Position numbers and translations under genes: made by a program. 64,000 nt of DNA from an uncultured Pelagibacteraceae bacterium (GTDB lineage Bacteria; Pseudomonadota; Alphaproteobacteria; Pelagibacterales; Pelagibacteraceae). Positions 52,534-62,799 of the stretch are shown here, piece after piece. Numbering within the stretch: position 1 is the stretch's first letter; each line of letters starts with the position of its first letter. Location: contig CACBNI010000003.1 of assembly GCA_902540595.1 (NCBI GenBank), forward strand, positions 1 through 64,000, given 5' to 3'. Under the pieces are notes generated by a model that worked only from the letters and a program-made list of their open reading frames with translations, was not told the origin of the DNA and searched no databases.

Positions 52534-53155
52534 GCTCTGGATCTATACTTCTCCATAAATACCAAGTTGCAACTGAGCAAAAAGGTGAAAATTTTTTGTT
52601 CAATAGCTTTACATAATTTTCTGGTGGTAAATATTTTTTGTTATAATTTTTTGAAATCGCTCTTAATAAACCAATATCTTGAATTGGCCAAATATTTGGT
52701 CGATTATAAGTAAATAATAAGATCATCTCTGCAGACCATCTTCCGATTTGTCTTAATTCAGATAAGTAAGTTATAGCCTCCTCGTCAGACATTTTAGGAA
52801 TAAGTTTTGGATTAAATTTTTTATTAATCACTTGTTTAGCTAAGCTTTTAATCCCTTTTACTTTTTGCCTACTTAGACCACAGCTTTTAAGTTGAGGAGT
52901 TGTTAATTTATTAACTATCTTTGCTGTAATTTTATTTTTACATTTTGTTTTAAATTTTAAAAAAACTGCATTGGCAGCAGCCACACTAATTTGTTGACCA
53001 ATAATACTCTTACATAGTGAAAAAAAAACATCCCTTCTTGAAGTTAAAACTGTTTCTGAAGGAGACTTATACTTTTTTATTAAAGCAGACATTGTTTTAT
53101 CTTTCTTAGATAAATATTTTTTTGCTGTGCCCCAGTATTTAGGTGAATTATTCAT
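52520..53155 (-). CDS. DNA-3-methyladenine glycosylase II-like (HhH-GPD)
   Basis: SIIGQQISVAAANAVFLKFK, LSELRQIGRWSAEMILLFTYNRPNIWPIQDIGLLRAI. Confidence 0.93.
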   Translation of the reverse strand: MNNSPKYWGTAKKYLSKKDKTMSALIKKYKSPSETVLTSRRDVFFSLCKSIIGQQISVAAANAVFLKFKTKCKNKITAKIVNKLTTPQLKSCGLSRQKVKGIKSLAKQVINKKFNPKLIPKMSDEEAITYLSELRQIGRWSAEMILLFTYNRPNIWPIQDIGLLRAISKNYNKKYLPPENYVKLLNKKFSPFCSVATWYLWRSIDPEPIQY

Positions 53156-54029
53156 GCCTTGAAACTGATAGTCGTTTTTTTAGAGTCATTTCCCGTCTAA
53201 ATATTATAAATGAAGATACAATTACTAATAAAGCACCCATTAATGTTTTAATTGTTGGAACTTCACTCCAAATAAAATAACCAAATATGATAGCAAAGAC
53301 TAAGGCTAAGTATTTTAATGGTGTTACTAAACTTACTTCTGAATATTTATAGGATTGAGACAACCATAAATTAGCTAATCCACCCAAAATTCCTACCATA
53401 GATAATAGAAATAGATCTAAGAGATTAGGCATAACCCATCCCTGAAATAGAGAAAAGAGACCCAATATTGCAATTGAGAAAGAAAAGAAAAAACTTATTA
53501 ACCAGACTGGTTCTGTTGAAGATAATTTTCTAATGGCTATAGCAACATATGACAATCCAAGACAGAAAATTATGGGATAAATATAATAAAAATTTAGTGA
53601 ACTAAAACCTGGCTCTGTAATTACAACTATTCCTATGAAACCAACTAAGACAGCTAACCACCTGTATAAACCTACTTTTTCGTTTAATAAAAAAATTGAA
53701 AAGATTGTTGTAAAAATTGGTGCTGCAAAAGAAATGCTTACAACGGTAGCTAATGGTAAATTTCTTAAAGCTATAAAGATTGAAACTAAGGCAATTAAAC
53801 CAGATAAACACCTCTTAAAATGAAGAAAGGGTCTTGATGTTTTATAAAAATCTAAAAATCTGTCTTTAGGAATAAGAAATAAAATTGGAATTATTCCACA
53901 AAAACCTCTGAAAAATAAAACTTGTCCAACAGGATATGCATCAGACCACTTTACTAATACGTCCATTAGCGAGAAAGCACAGACAGAAATGAACATGTAA
54001 AAAAAGCCTAATTGATTTTTCGATAGCAT
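53148..54029 (-). CDS. DMT/EamA-family transporter
   Basis: Two EamA-like halves, about 10 TM; SLMDVLVKWSDAYPVGQVLFFRGFCGIIPI. Confidence 0.92.
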   Translation of the reverse strand: MLSKNQLGFFYMFISVCAFSLMDVLVKWSDAYPVGQVLFFRGFCGIIPILFLIPKDRFLDFYKTSRPFLHFKRCLSGLIALVSIFIALRNLPLATVVSISFAAPIFTTIFSIFLLNEKVGLYRWLAVLVGFIGIVVITEPGFSSLNFYYIYPIIFCLGLSYVAIAIRKLSSTEPVWLISFFFSFSIAILGLFSLFQGWVMPNLLDLFLLSMVGILGGLANLWLSQSYKYSEVSLVTPLKYLALVFAIIFGYFIWSEVPTIKTLMGALLVIVSSFIIFRREMTLKKRLSVSRHE

Positions 54030-54063
54030 GAAGGTAACTTTAGATTAAATAAGTTATTTATCA

Positions 54064-54507
54064 ATGGAAATTGCAATTTTAGGATTAGGATGTTTTTGGG
54101 GACCAGAAATTAAGTTTAGTAAACTTGATGGTATTATAAAAACTGAAGTTGGATATTGTGGAGGGAACAATGCAGAAACCAATTACAAAGAAGTATGTAC
54201 TGGAACAACAAACCATGCTGAAGTTGTAAAATTAGATTTCGATCCAAAAATAATATCTTACGAAAAAATTCTTGAATACTTTTTTGAAATACATGATCCA
54301 ACAACTCTTAATTCTCAAGGGCCAGATTTTGGAACACAATATAGAAGTGAAATTTTTTATTTAAGTGATAATCAAAAAGCAACTGCAGAAAATCTAATTA
54401 GTAAAGAAAATGAAAGACTTTCTGGAAAAGTTGTAACTAAGCTATCTCAAGTAAAAAACTATTGTCCAGCGGAAGAATACCATCAGAGATATTTAGAAAA
54501 AAGATAA
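54064..54507 (+). CDS. msrA: Peptide methionine sulfoxide reductase MsrA
   Basis: GLGCFWGPEIKFSKLDGIIKTEVGYCGG, HAEVVKLDFDPKIISYEKILEYFFEIHDPTT, QYRSEIFY. Confidence 0.97.
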   Translation: MEIAILGLGCFWGPEIKFSKLDGIIKTEVGYCGGNNAETNYKEVCTGTTNHAEVVKLDFDPKIISYEKILEYFFEIHDPTTLNSQGPDFGTQYRSEIFYLSDNQKATAENLISKENERLSGKVVTKLSQVKNYCPAEEYHQRYLEKR

Positions 54508-54508
54508 A

Positions 54509-55321
54509 ATGTCTTTAGTGGATACAGATTGGTTAGAAAAAAATATAAATAAAGTAAAAGTTATAGATTGTTCTTGGCATATGCCAGCTGAAAATAGAAA
54601 CCCAGAGGAAGAATTTAAAAAAGAACATATTCCAAGTGCTATCTTTTTTGATTTAGATAAAAATTCTAAAAATGACACAGACCTACCACATATGCTTCCA
54701 GCCACGAATGAGTGGAATAAAATAGTTTCCAATTTAGGAATTTCAAAAGAGGATCATATAATTATTTATGATAACTCAAATGTAATGAGTTCCTGCAGAT
54801 GTTGGTATAATTTTATTTATTTTGGACATGATCCTAAACTCATAAGCGTGCTTGATGGTGGATTTAGAAAATGGAAACAAGAAAACAAAAAAACATCCAA
54901 TGAAATAATTAAATTTTCGAAAACAGAGTATATGGGGCAAGAATTAACTTCATTAGTTAAAGACAAAGTCAAAATTAATAATAACATTTCTAAAAACGAA
55001 TTTGTTGTTATTGATGCAAGAAGCAAAGAAAGATTTGAGGGTAAAGTTCCTGACCCAAGAAAAAATGTTAGAAGTGGATCTATACCAAACTCAATTTGTT
55101 TGCCTTTTATGCAAGTTATAAATGAAGATTATTCCTTCAAAAATGCAGCAGAGCTTAAAAGTTTATTTGAAAATATATTGGAGAAACCAACAGATAAACC
55201 TGTCTTTTCATGTGGGTCTGGTGTTACTGCTTGTGTTTTAGCCCTTGCATATTCTTTGGTAAACGCTAATTATCTTCCAGTCATATATGATGGATCATGG
55301 GCTGAGTATGGCAAAATCTAA
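54509..55321 (+). CDS. sseA: Thiosulfate/3-mercaptopyruvate sulfurtransferase
   Basis: Two rhodanese domains; IPSAIFFDLDKNSKNDTDLPHMLP, CGSGVTACVLALA. Confidence 0.95.
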   Translation: MSLVDTDWLEKNINKVKVIDCSWHMPAENRNPEEEFKKEHIPSAIFFDLDKNSKNDTDLPHMLPATNEWNKIVSNLGISKEDHIIIYDNSNVMSSCRCWYNFIYFGHDPKLISVLDGGFRKWKQENKKTSNEIIKFSKTEYMGQELTSLVKDKVKINNNISKNEFVVIDARSKERFEGKVPDPRKNVRSGSIPNSICLPFMQVINEDYSFKNAAELKSLFENILEKPTDKPVFSCGSGVTACVLALAYSLVNANYLPVIYDGSWAEYGKI

Positions 55322-55324
55322 ATA

Positions 55325-56317
55325 ATGAAAAGATCTACAAAAATAACAAGTATAGTAATTATATTTTTTCTAATTATCGCAACAGTGATTGTTGGAAGAA
55401 CTATGATTGGAAATCATTTTAAAAAAAAATTTAGCAAAAGGCCACCACCAGGGATAATAATTACAACCGCTAAAGAAAGAATATTTGAAAATATTATAAG
55501 CACTTATGGAACTGCCGCCCCAGTTCAAACTCAGTCATTTAAAATTGAAAAGTATGAAATTCTTAAACCAATTAAATATAATCAAAAAGTTAATAAAGGT
55601 GATGTTATTGCCAATCTTAAAAATAGAAAAATTATAGCTCAATTTGACGGAATAATTGGAAAAAGAGAATTTTCAGAAGATTTGGAAGTTTCAAAATCAT
55701 CAATACTTATCAACCTTGAAGATACTAGCTCAATTTATTGTGATGTAGATATACCGGAAATATTTGTCCCATTTATTAAAGTTGGTTTACCTGTAGACAT
55801 AAAATTTTCTGGCTACAAAGACAAAATATACAAAGGAAATGTTGATTCGTTTGCAAGCAGAATAAGCGAGGAGACAAGATCTTTGGCTACAAGAATTAAA
55901 ATGGATAATCTTTCAGGAGAAATACTTCCGGGCTCATTTTTAGAAATATCAATTAAATATGATGTTAGAAAAAGTTTAAGTATTCCAGATACAAGTACAA
56001 TTGTTGAAGGTGAAAATGTATTTATTTATAAAGTTGATGAGAAAAATAAGGCATTGAAAACAAAAATTACTACTGGTGATCGATACATAGGTTTTGTGGA
56101 AGTTTTAAATGGTCTAAATAGTGGTGATAAAATTGTTGCTGAAGGTACAAAGAAAGTAAGACCCAATCTAACCATCAGACCAATAGAAAAAGGTTCCAAA
56201 AAAAAACAAGTAAATTCTAGTTGGGGTAAAAAAGATAAATCTAAAAAAGAAGAAGCAAAAAAGGGTAAGTTAGATTGGTTAAAAAAATTAAATATATTTA
56301 AAAAATCTGAGAGCTAA
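55325..56317 (+). CDS. RND efflux periplasmic adaptor subunit
   Basis: N-terminal TM, VNKGDVIANLKNRKIIAQFDGIIGKREF, LEDTSSIYCDVDIPE; directly upstream of the RND pump. Confidence 0.93.
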   Translation: MKRSTKITSIVIIFFLIIATVIVGRTMIGNHFKKKFSKRPPPGIIITTAKERIFENIISTYGTAAPVQTQSFKIEKYEILKPIKYNQKVNKGDVIANLKNRKIIAQFDGIIGKREFSEDLEVSKSSILINLEDTSSIYCDVDIPEIFVPFIKVGLPVDIKFSGYKDKIYKGNVDSFASRISEETRSLATRIKMDNLSGEILPGSFLEISIKYDVRKSLSIPDTSTIVEGENVFIYKVDEKNKALKTKITTGDRYIGFVEVLNGLNSGDKIVAEGTKKVRPNLTIRPIEKGSKKKQVNSSWGKKDKSKKEEAKKGKLDWLKKLNIFKKSES

Positions 56318-56324
56318 TAATTAA

Positions 56325-59300
56325 ATGTATATTACTGAAGTCAGCATAAAAAGACCTGTTGTTGCTTGGGTAATGTCATTAATATTAATTATTTTTGGTA
56401 TCTTTGTTTTTGCAGAGTTACCAGTAAGGGAATTGCCAGATGGTATACAGCCACCAGTTGTTCAAGTACAAACAGAATATAAATCTGCCTCAGCCGAAAT
56501 TGTTGATGAAGAAATAACTCAAAAAATTGAGGATGTTATTGGTGGAGCAGAAGGAATTAAAAATATAGACTCAAGTTCTCTAAGCGGAAGAAGTAGAATA
56601 AATATTCAATTTAATACAGACATAGATTTAGACGATGCAGCAAACGATATTCGAGAGAGAGTATCCAGAGTAGTCGATAATCTGCCTAGTGAATCAAGTC
56701 CTCCTCAAATATTGAAACAGGCAGCTGGATTTACAACCACGATGTGGGTAGGCCTTTCCTCTCCAACCTGGAGCGACCTAGAACTTGGAGATTATGCTGA
56801 AAGATATCTTATAGATGCTTTTTCGAGTGTACCTAACGTTGGAAGAATAAGAGTTGGTGGATTAAGAGAGTTAAGTGTTAGAGTTTGGATAGATCCAATT
56901 AAATTAGCTGCGAATAACCTTACAATTCAAGAGGTTGAAAGAGCATTTAGGAATGAGAATGTTAACCTTCCAGCGGGGACCTTGGAAGCAAACAACAAAG
57001 ATCTGACTCTTAATATTGATAAATCTTATTCTAACATTGATAGCATTAAACAATTACCATTAAAAAAAGATAAGGATAAAGTTATTATCTTATCAGATGT
57101 TGCAAATGTTGAATTAGGTCCAGTATCAGAGAAAACTTTATTTAAAGCTCAAAGTAAAAATGCGATTAATTTAAAAACTGTAGGGATTGGTATTTATGCT
57201 AAGAGTGGCGCTTCTACTGTCGAACTTTCAAATCAAGTTAAGGCAAAAATAAACGATCTGAATAAATCTTTGCCAGATGGACTAAAATTAGAGGTTGCTT
57301 TTAACAGAGCTTCATACGTTGGTGCAGCGATTGAAGAAGTTTATAAAAGTTTGATTATTGCATTTATTTTAGTTGTTTTAATTATATATTTATTTCTTGG
57401 TAACCTTAAAGCTGTGATAGTTCCAGCAGTTGCACTACCAGTTAGTTTAATTGGATCATTCTTAGGATTATACTTATTTGACCTTTCAATTAATATTTTC
57501 GTATTGTTAAGTTTTATTTTAGCCATAGGTATAATAACAGATGACTCTGTTATAATGACTGATGCCATCTATACTAGAATTGAAAATGGTGAAACTCCAC
57601 TTGTTGCTGCATATAAGGGATCGAAACAAATTACTTTTGCAATTATTGCAACAACTTTAATTTTGGTTGCAGTTTTTTTACCTCTAATTTTTATAAAAGG
57701 TATTTCTGGAACTTTATTTAAAGAAACTGCAATTGCTCTATCTTTCTCTATAGTAGTTTCCTCTTTTGTTGCCTTAACATTATCCCCAATGCTGGGAAGT
57801 AAATTTTTAAATAAAAAAGAAAAAATAAATTTTTTTGTCAAAAAATTTAATAATGGATTTAAATCTTTTACTAGCTTTTATATTGATACTTTAAAATATT
57901 GGATAAATAAGCAAAAAACTATTTCGGCATTTATAATTTTAGTAATTGTAGCTTCTGTATTTTTGTTTGATTTTTCTAAAAAAGAGTTACTTCCAACTGA
58001 AGACAGGGGTGTTTATTTGATAATTGGATCTACTGATGAAGGCAGTTCATTTGAATATACTCAAGAAAAAGCTCAAATTATTGAGAGCAGAATAATTAAA
58101 TTATTACAAGCAAAAGATAGTCCATACGAGAGAGTAATTATGAGAGTTCCAGGGTTTGGTAAGTCTGCAACAACTTATAATACATTTATAATCATTGCGT
58201 TATTAGATGAATGGAAAAATAGAGAAAAAAGTAGCCAGACAGTATTGAGAGAAGCTATCGGACAAGTTGTTTCTGTTCCAGAAACTTTTGCTTTCCCAAT
58301 ATCCCCTCAAGCAATTAGAGTTTCAAGCTATAACAAACCAGTTCAGATGGTAATCTACGGAACAAGCTACGAAGAGCTTGAAGAAATACAAAAAAATGTT
58401 TTGCGTGAACTAAGAAAAAATAGAAATATGTCTCGAATAGAAAGTGATTACACTAAAAATAAACCTGAAGTTAAATTAATAACTAATAAAAACAGAGCTA
58501 ACGATTTAGGAGTATCGACAGAAAATATAGGCAGGACTTTAGAGACACTTTACGGAGGCAAAAGGGTTACTACTTTTAGTAAAGAAGGAAGAGAATACCC
58601 AATTATTTTGCAACAATACCTTGCAGATAGAAGAGATAAAGACGGTTTATCTAAAATTTTTGTTAGATCAGAGACAACTGGAAAACTTGTTTCAGTAGCA
58701 AGTTTAGTAGAATTCAAAGAAAAAGGTACAGCGGAAGTGCTACCTAGATACAACCGTCAAAGAGCAGTTACAATTTCCGCTGCACTTTCAGAGGATTATA
58801 CATTATCGGAGGCAATAAATTATTTAGAAAACGTCATGGTGAAAGTTGCACCTCAAAATCAAATTACTTGGAAAGGTAAATCTGAGGAATTAAAAGAAAC
58901 AACTAATGAAATATATTTAATCTTTGCTTTAGCATTGATCACAGCATATTTGGTGATGGCGGCAACATTTAATTCTTTTGTGCACCCTTTTATAATCATT
59001 TTAACAGTTCCACTTGCAGTCTTTGGTGGATTGGTCTTTATTTTATTTTTAAATAGTTCGATTAATATTTTTTCTCAGATTGCATTAATAATTCTGATCG
59101 GTATCTCAACAAAGAATAGTATTTTAATAGTTGACTATACAAATCAGATAAGAACAACAGGTGTTAAACTGCAAGATGCAATACTCAATGCATGTCAACT
59201 GAGAATAAGACCAATTATTATGACATCTTTAAGCACCATGATTGCGATGTTACCACTAGTAATAGGAAATATTGGGCCAGGTGCGGGAGAAGGATCTAGA

Positions 59301-59447
59301 TTAGCTGTTGGAGGAACTATTCTTGGAGGAATGATTATTTCAACTTTTTTCACATTATATGTAACACCAACAATGTACTTAGCATTAGCCAAAAATACAA
59401 AACGTATTGATGCGGTAGATATAGAGCTTAAAAGACAATTAAATTAA
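56325..59447 (+). CDS. RND efflux transporter permease
   Basis: 1040 aa; ITEVSIKRPVVAWVMSLILIIFG, AIGIITDDSVIMTDAIYTRIENG, ISTKNSILIVDYTNQ. Confidence 0.97.
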   Translation: MYITEVSIKRPVVAWVMSLILIIFGIFVFAELPVRELPDGIQPPVVQVQTEYKSASAEIVDEEITQKIEDVIGGAEGIKNIDSSSLSGRSRINIQFNTDIDLDDAANDIRERVSRVVDNLPSESSPPQILKQAAGFTTTMWVGLSSPTWSDLELGDYAERYLIDAFSSVPNVGRIRVGGLRELSVRVWIDPIKLAANNLTIQEVERAFRNENVNLPAGTLEANNKDLTLNIDKSYSNIDSIKQLPLKKDKDKVIILSDVANVELGPVSEKTLFKAQSKNAINLKTVGIGIYAKSGASTVELSNQVKAKINDLNKSLPDGLKLEVAFNRASYVGAAIEEVYKSLIIAFILVVLIIYLFLGNLKAVIVPAVALPVSLIGSFLGLYLFDLSINIFVLLSFILAIGIITDDSVIMTDAIYTRIENGETPLVAAYKGSKQITFAIIATTLILVAVFLPLIFIKGISGTLFKETAIALSFSIVVSSFVALTLSPMLGSKFLNKKEKINFFVKKFNNGFKSFTSFYIDTLKYWINKQKTISAFIILVIVASVFLFDFSKKELLPTEDRGVYLIIGSTDEGSSFEYTQEKAQIIESRIIKLLQAKDSPYERVIMRVPGFGKSATTYNTFIIIALLDEWKNREKSSQTVLREAIGQVVSVPETFAFPISPQAIRVSSYNKPVQMVIYGTSYEELEEIQKNVLRELRKNRNMSRIESDYTKNKPEVKLITNKNRANDLGVSTENIGRTLETLYGGKRVTTFSKEGREYPIILQQYLADRRDKDGLSKIFVRSETTGKLVSVASLVEFKEKGTAEVLPRYNRQRAVTISAALSEDYTLSEAINYLENVMVKVAPQNQITWKGKSEELKETTNEIYLIFALALITAYLVMAATFNSFVHPFIIILTVPLAVFGGLVFILFLNSSINIFSQIALIILIGISTKNSILIVDYTNQIRTTGVKLQDAILNACQLRIRPIIMTSLSTMIAMLPLVIGNIGPGAGEGSRLAVGGTILGGMIISTFFTLYVTPTMYLALAKNTKRIDAVDIELKRQLN

Positions 59448-60043
59448 AAAACAATATATTTATTAGTAGATAAAGAATTCTTACAGTCAGATAATTGTTT
59501 TTTATAAATATTTGACTGTTTTTCTACTCTCTTTGCTAAATTGATAACTTTCTTATTACTTTTATAATTTTTGTAATTTCCCCACCCTTCATGGTAGGCA
59601 ATATACTGTTTGAATGCATCTGTTTTTGAAACTTTTAAAATTTTTTCAGTTTTTGTCGTATACCAACCAATAAAATCAACACTATCTTTAAATCTTGTTC
59701 TGGTTGCAAACTTATTTCCTGTTTCAGTTTTATATTGTTTCCATGTTCCTTTAACTGCCTGAGAATAGCCAAATGAGCTTGAAGGTCTTTTATAAGGGAC
59801 TATTTTAAAAAGTTTTTGTCGAGGAGGTTTAGCAAGCCAATCAAAACCTGACTCCATTTTGATAATCGCAAGCTGAAAATAAATGGGTGTTCCCCATTTC
59901 TGCTCTGACTTTTTTGCATGTTTGTACCATAGATATCTTTCGTCAAATATTGAACAACTATTAGAAGTATTAGAAGGTATTGAAGAACAGGCATTAATAA
60001 AAAAAAAGAAAAGTAATAAATAATTAATTTTTTGAATTTTCAT
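59444..60043 (-). CDS. Lytic-transglycosylase-like (SLT-fold) lipoprotein
   Basis: Lipobox FINACS; AIIKMESGFDWLAKPP, SSSFGYSQAVKGTWKQYKTETG, KQYIAYHEGWGNYK. Confidence 0.85.
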   Translation of the reverse strand: MKIQKINYLLLFFFFINACSSIPSNTSNSCSIFDERYLWYKHAKKSEQKWGTPIYFQLAIIKMESGFDWLAKPPRQKLFKIVPYKRPSSSFGYSQAVKGTWKQYKTETGNKFATRTRFKDSVDFIGWYTTKTEKILKVSKTDAFKQYIAYHEGWGNYKNYKSNKKVINLAKRVEKQSNIYKKQLSDCKNSLSTNKYIVF

Positions 60044-60419
60044 ATATTTTTAACAAATTAAAAACTATTATTACAATAATTACACCAGCTAAGTTTCCAA
60101 ATAAATCTGAATATTCAAAACTTCTCTCAGGAATAAAATAATGAAATATTTCAAGAAAGATTGAAACTGCAATTAAATACCCAATTAAATATCTTTTTTT
60201 TTTTGAATTTTTGTAAGTTAAAAAGCCAATTAAAGATAAAATTGCAAACGCATATAGGTGATTAGATGAAATTATATAATCACGAGTTATTTGTGGTTGC
60301 AGCTTACAATCATTATATAAAAAACATCCAATTAAACTACCTGGAAATAAGTATAGTAAAATTAAAATGAAATTTGATAAGTAAAAAATAATTTTATATT
60401 TTGTAAAAAATTTGATCAT
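60024..60419 (-). CDS. VanZ-like membrane protein (ATG at 60419; track extends to 60443)
   Basis: Four TM segments; FLEIFHYFIPERSFEYSDLFGNLAGVIIVII. Confidence 0.8.
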   Translation of the reverse strand: MIKFFTKYKIIFYLSNFILILLYLFPGSLIGCFLYNDCKLQPQITRDYIISSNHLYAFAILSLIGFLTYKNSKKKRYLIGYLIAVSIFLEIFHYFIPERSFEYSDLFGNLAGVIIVIIVFNLLKIYENSKN

Positions 60420-60465
60420 GAATAGTATAGTTTTATTTATCAAATTATTCTAAAAGATAAAATAA

Positions 60466-61179
60466 ATGAGTTATTTAATACTTGTAAGACACGGTCAAAG
60501 TATATGGAATCTTGAAAATAGATTTACAGGATGGGTAGATGTTGATTTAAATGATAATGGAAGAGCTCAAGCAAAAAAAGCTGGTGATCTCATTAAAGAG
60601 AAAAAAATAAATATTGATCTCTATTACTCTTCATTTCAGCTAAGAGCCAAAAATACTCTAAAAATTATACAAGAACAATTAGATGACTATAAAAAAGTTA
60701 AATCTGCTTGGGAACTTAACGAAAGACACTATGGATTTCTTACTGGTTTAAATAAAGATGAAATGAAAAAAAAACTTGGAGAAGAAAAAGTTCACCAATT
60801 CAGACGCTCTTGGGATCTAAGACCTGATCCACTAGATAAAAATAACAGCTATCATCCTCTAAATATCAATACATATAAAGATGTACCTGTCGAAAAAATT
60901 CCAGATACTGAATCTTTAAAAGATACATATGAGAGAGTAATTAAATATTATAGTGAAGATATTAAAAATGAATTAAAAAATAAAAATATTTTAATATCTG
61001 CACATGGAAATTCAATAAGAGCTTTATGTAAGTATCTTTTTAATTTAGATAACAATCAAATTTCAAAATTGGAAATACCTACTGGTAACCCTTTACTGAT
61101 AAAATTTGATTCCGATAATAAAATATTAAATTGTGAGTATCTTGACTCTGAACGAGCTAAAGATCTCTTAGTTTATTAA
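60466..61179 (+). CDS. gpmA: 2,3-bisphosphoglycerate-dependent phosphoglycerate mutase
   Basis: LILVRHGQSIWNLENRFTGWVDVDLNDNG, LNERHYGFLTGLNK, ILISAHGNSIRAL. Confidence 0.98.
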   Translation: MSYLILVRHGQSIWNLENRFTGWVDVDLNDNGRAQAKKAGDLIKEKKINIDLYYSSFQLRAKNTLKIIQEQLDDYKKVKSAWELNERHYGFLTGLNKDEMKKKLGEEKVHQFRRSWDLRPDPLDKNNSYHPLNINTYKDVPVEKIPDTESLKDTYERVIKYYSEDIKNELKNKNILISAHGNSIRALCKYLFNLDNNQISKLEIPTGNPLLIKFDSDNKILNCEYLDSERAKDLLVY

Positions 61180-61861
61180 AAATGTTTAAGTCTGTTAAAT
61201 GATAGAATTTTTGTTTACTTTCAAACCCATATAATTTTTTTTCATTTATTAATTTGTTCCAAATATTCAAAATAGAAAATTTACTTATAGTTTGATTAGC
61301 TAAAATTTTTTTATTTAAAATTTGACAACCAATATAAATAAAATCTAGGTTATCTGTTTTCGAGATTAAATTATTTGAAAGATTAAAATCTCCTGCTAAG
61401 TTTTGATCAAAACTAAAGTTTTTATTTACTAATAAAAGAATATTTTCTAATTTTTTTGAAAAATAAATTTCCTCCATTTTTATAATTTCATCTCTATATC
61501 GATTTGACCAAATTGTATCCGGATTAAATACCATAAAATCATCTTCGTCAGACTTACTAGTCATATTTAATATACCACCTCCGGTATCTAGAATACTTTC
61601 ACCGTCTTCAACAATATGAATATCTAAATTAAAATTTTTATTTTTAACAAAACTTGAAAAATGATCTTTTAGATAGAAAGTGTTTATAAAAATTTTTTTT
61701 ATACCCATTTCCTTAATCAAGTTTATGCTTTTCTCAAGCATGGTGACTTTGTTTATTTCAAGCAAAGGTTTAGGTTTTGTTAAAGTAATTGGATTTAAAC
61801 GTTTTCCAAAGCCAGCACATAAAATTAAAGCAGTATTTATTTTCACAATTTTATTTAACAA
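61157..61861 (-). CDS. murU: MurU-like N-acetylmuramate-1-phosphate uridylyltransferase (NTP transferase)
   Basis: ALILCAGFGKRLNPITLTKPKPLLEI, VEDGESILDTGGGILNM; next to amgK. Confidence 0.85.
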   Translation of the reverse strand: MLNKIVKINTALILCAGFGKRLNPITLTKPKPLLEINKVTMLEKSINLIKEMGIKKIFINTFYLKDHFSSFVKNKNFNLDIHIVEDGESILDTGGGILNMTSKSDEDDFMVFNPDTIWSNRYRDEIIKMEEIYFSKKLENILLLVNKNFSFDQNLAGDFNLSNNLISKTDNLDFIYIGCQILNKKILANQTISKFSILNIWNKLINEKKLYGFESKQKFYHLTDLNIFNKLRDL

Positions 61862-62795
61862 ATTTAGGAAAATTATGTTTTAGTATTAATTTTAAAGTAT
61901 TAAATTCCCTATTTTTTCTCATCCTACAGTTAATCATTTCCCAAGCATAAGGTATCATTTTTGCGTATTTTTTTTTATTGTCTCTTAATGCTAAGCGCAT
62001 AAAAATTCCTATGATCTTTAAATTTCTTAAAACAGATAAAATTTCAAAGTCATTTATAAATTCTTTAATTTCATTTTTTTTTAATTTCTTACAGTAATTA
62101 TTTAAAATTTTATTTTTCTGTTTATTAGATGTTTTAAATCTAACATCGTCAACAAGTGAAGCTAAATCATATGCTTTATTGCCAATTAATGCATCTTGGC
62201 TATCAATCACTGCAATATTATTTTTTACATACATTAAATTTGATACGTGAAAATCTCTGTGAACAAAAGTATCGTTTTTTAAATTCAATTTGGATAGCAA
62301 TTTTTTCACCTCATTTTCGTATCCTTTTTTAAATTTTCTAATCTGAAACTTATTTATTTTTGTAGGTGCATACCATTCCGAAAACAATTTTGCTTCGTTC
62401 AATAAAGTTTTATCTTCATACTTCTGTACTTTATATTTCTGTCTATTAAAATTTAAGACCTGTTTATCTTTAATTAATTGTAATCTGCTAAGAGTTTTTA
62501 AAATTTTTATAAAAAAAAACTCTTTATTAGTTTTATTGTGTCTCAAGAGTTTATATAAAGTATTATCTCCAAAATCTTCAACCTCTATATAGTTGTTTTT
62601 ATAATTTTGATTTATTAGCTTTGGTGCCAAAATTTTATTTTTATTTAATATTTTGTTAACAGCATCATAGATCAAAAGATTTTTAACTTTCTCTTTTTTA
62701 GCGTAAACCACAATTGAGCGATTATTCTTGTTTCTAAAAAATTTGCGGAATGATGCGTCACCCTTAATTTCCTTTAACTCTTTAAAATTTAGCAT
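61851..62795 (-). CDS. amgK: AmgK-like sugar kinase (aminoglycoside phosphotransferase family)
   Basis: GDASFRKFFR, NDTFVHRDFHVSNLMYV, IAVIDSQDALIGNKAYDLASLVDDVR. Confidence 0.87.
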   Translation of the reverse strand: MLNFKELKEIKGDASFRKFFRNKNNRSIVVYAKKEKVKNLLIYDAVNKILNKNKILAPKLINQNYKNNYIEVEDFGDNTLYKLLRHNKTNKEFFFIKILKTLSRLQLIKDKQVLNFNRQKYKVQKYEDKTLLNEAKLFSEWYAPTKINKFQIRKFKKGYENEVKKLLSKLNLKNDTFVHRDFHVSNLMYVKNNIAVIDSQDALIGNKAYDLASLVDDVRFKTSNKQKNKILNNYCKKLKKNEIKEFINDFEILSVLRNLKIIGIFMRLALRDNKKKYAKMIPYAWEMINCRMRKNREFNTLKLILKHNFPKFVK

Positions 62796-62799
62796 ATAA

